DNA from: CALKXV01 sp965228905
Lineage (GTDB): Bacteria > Pseudomonadota > Alphaproteobacteria > Rhodobacterales > Rhodobacteraceae
DNA length: 64,000 nucleotides
Assembly (NCBI GenBank): GCA_965228905.1
Contig: CBDDII010000003.1
Location: 744,001-808,000, forward strand
Direction of reading: 5' to 3'
Shown: piece by piece, positions 62,921 to 64,000 of the stretch
Numbering within the stretch: position 1 is the stretch's first letter
How the letters are laid out: every line of letters begins with the position of its first letter
The notes under the pieces: model-generated
What the model saw: the letters and a program-made list of their open reading frames with translations, nothing else
The model's database searches: none
Told to the model about the DNA's origin: nothing
Position numbers and translations under genes: made by a program

Positions 62921-63631
62921 CTACTGCCATTCTCCGCTTGATGGCAAGATCGACTTGAACTTGGCCTCGCCCGCCACCAGCACCGCCTGCGTGCGGTTGT
63001 TGACACCCAGTTTGCGCATGATCGCGGTGACATGGGCCTTGACCGTCGCCTCGGCAATCGAAAGCTCATGGGCAATCTGCTTGTTCAGCAACCCATCGCT
63101 TATCAGTTCCAGAATCCGCGCCTGCTGGGGCGTCAGCGTCGCGACCGCCTCGACAGCGCGGCTCTGCTCGGTCGAAAGCTCGGTCGCGATGAAATTGTCC
63201 GGCACATAGACCCGCCCGTCCTGGATGGTTTCAAGGGCTGCCTTGAACGTCGACCGCGGAGAATGCTTCGGCAAGAACCCCGACGCCCCAAGCTTCAAAG
63301 CCGAGGTCACGATCTGATTCTCCGACATCGAACTCACCACGATCAGCGGCGCGGGCGAAATCAGCGCCAGGATCCTGGAAAGCCCGTCAAACCCGGTCGC
63401 ATCCGGCAGGTTCAGATCAAGGATCACAAGGGCAGGCGGCTCACCCCCCTCAACCAGCCGCGCCGCTTCCGCAATGCTGTTGGCCGAACGAATATCCGTC
63501 ACGTCGCAAATCGACCGAAGCGTCAACTCCAGCGCGTCGCAAAACATCGGGTGGTCGTCGACGACAAGCGCCCACGACGAAGCCGAAAAACTCAACGGCC
63601 GACACGAAGCGATTGAAGACGCGCAAACCAT
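62921..63631 (-). CDS. LuxR/NarL-type response regulator
   Basis: A 236-residue protein (ATG at 63631): receiver with Asp72 in LVILDLNLPD and Lys in FLPKHSP, then a LuxR-type helix-turn-helix (about 165-225; TPQQARILELISDGLLNKQI, SIAEATVKAHVTAIMRKLGV). First gene of the regulator-FIST-kinase operon and divergent from the aldehyde dehydrogenase gene, which it may activate, as ErbR/AgmR-type regulators do near ethanol oxidation genes. Confidence 0.9.
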   Translation of the reverse strand: MVCASSIASCRPLSFSASSWALVVDDHPMFCDALELTLRSICDVTDIRSANSIAEAARLVEGGEPPALVILDLNLPDATGFDGLSRILALISPAPLIVVSSMSENQIVTSALKLGASGFLPKHSPRSTFKAALETIQDGRVYVPDNFIATELSTEQSRAVEAVATLTPQQARILELISDGLLNKQIAHELSIAEATVKAHVTAIMRKLGVNNRTQAVLVAGEAKFKSILPSSGEWQ

Positions 63632-63853
63632 ACCCGCTGAATACCACCTTTTTGCCGAAACGTATCTACACCTAAGGTCGCATAAGAACGGCGTCGATAC
63701 GACCAACGTCTTACTATCTTTGTCGAATATGTAACCCCCCGGAATCCCGATACCTCTTTCGCCATCAAGGAAAGGGCAGGCCCGGTTCCGTCTGCCCGTG
63801 ACGCCAGCGATTTCGGCAAGCTGTTCCAATGGCGGAACCAAATGGAGGATTTC

Positions 63854-64000
63854 ATGAACCAGATGACCAACCTCGAAGCGACGGCACAGACCTCGCCTTT
63901 CGCGGCACGCTACGACAACTTCATCGGCGGCGAGTTCCGCGCCCCGGCGTCGGGTCAGTATTTCGACAACATCAGCCCGATCACCGGTGGCGCAATCGGC
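63854..64000 (+). CDS. aldehyde dehydrogenase, N-terminal part (ExaC-like), cut by window end
   Basis: The first 49 residues are present: ARYDNFIGGEFRAPASGQYF and DNISPITGG match the start of NAD-dependent acetaldehyde dehydrogenases (ExaC/AldB type). GGAGG lies five bases before the ATG. It is divergent from the LuxR-type regulator gene. Active-site residues lie outside the window. Confidence 0.8.
   Translation, partial: MNQMTNLEATAQTSPFAARYDNFIGGEFRAPASGQYFDNISPITGGAIG

Noticed and set aside
63656..63700. A fifth copy of the two-part element before the aldehyde dehydrogenase (CGAAAC and CGATAC)
   Set aside because: The spacing is 39 instead of 32-33 bases and the 14-base box is not formed.

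Overview
The window reads as chromosome from a high-GC marine-type alphaproteobacterium, most likely Rhodobacterales (Roseobacter/Rhodobacter group). Pointers are the split methionine synthase (homocysteine module and cobalamin module as separate overlapping genes), an OxyR-KatG divergon, many ATGA stop/start overlaps, several FCD-type GntR regulators, and ABC and TRAP uptake systems for organic solutes. No rRNA, tRNA, CRISPR array, insertion sequence or prophage was seen. All assignments come from reading the sequence; no database search was run.

0-9 kb: the tail of an unrecognised gene, a family 5 solute-binding protein with an alpha/beta hydrolase, then a PotABCD-type ABC importer with an Asp/Glu/hydantoin racemase, divergent from a GntR regulator that overlaps an acetyltransferase gene. 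9-17 kb: iron uptake, with two divergent TonB-dependent receptors, a DUF2218 protein and a FatBCDE/YclQNOP-type siderophore ABC importer. 17.7-25.2 kb: a DctPQM TRAP transporter converging on a seven-gene minus-strand operon (fatty acid hydroxylase-like protein, two small membrane proteins, DUF6166 protein, zinc alcohol dehydrogenase, hydrolase, GntR regulator). 25.5-32.6 kb: two-gene methionine synthase, then katG and oxyR with an OxyR-like site over the oxyR start codon.

32.6-46.8 kb is the most unusual part. A minus-strand operon carries an OsmC-like protein, two tiny ORFs (33 and 48 codons), an FMO-like flavoprotein, a second flavoprotein, a group 1 truncated globin, a PAS-class III adenylyl cyclase and a PAS histidine kinase. 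Next to it are a DUF1127 gene, a 37-codon ORF, a cysteine synthase-glutaredoxin fusion and a PLP decarboxylase. A hybrid kinase with an OmpR-type regulator and a TVP38-type membrane protein follow. Four promoter regions here (before a 29-codon ORF, the OsmC operon, the hybrid kinase and the TVP38 gene) share a two-part element: a 14-base box of the type GTWTCRNNTGTWWC and a GTWTCA box 32 or 33 bases away, always in the same orientation to the gene. This suggests a local, undescribed regulon linking gas/redox sensing, cAMP and thiol chemistry.

46.8-64 kb: a CysJ-type diflavin reductase with a NirA-type siroheme reductase; uronate and quinate/shikimate catabolism (uxuA, GntR, L-idonate-type dehydrogenase, quiC, aroE-type dehydrogenase); a PlsC-CdsA-CDP-alcohol phosphotransferase lipid operon; and a NosP-like FIST protein with a hybrid kinase and a LuxR-type regulator, divergent from an aldehyde dehydrogenase cut by the window edge. 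That last arrangement resembles the Pseudomonas NosP/NahK (ErcS') region near ethanol oxidation genes.
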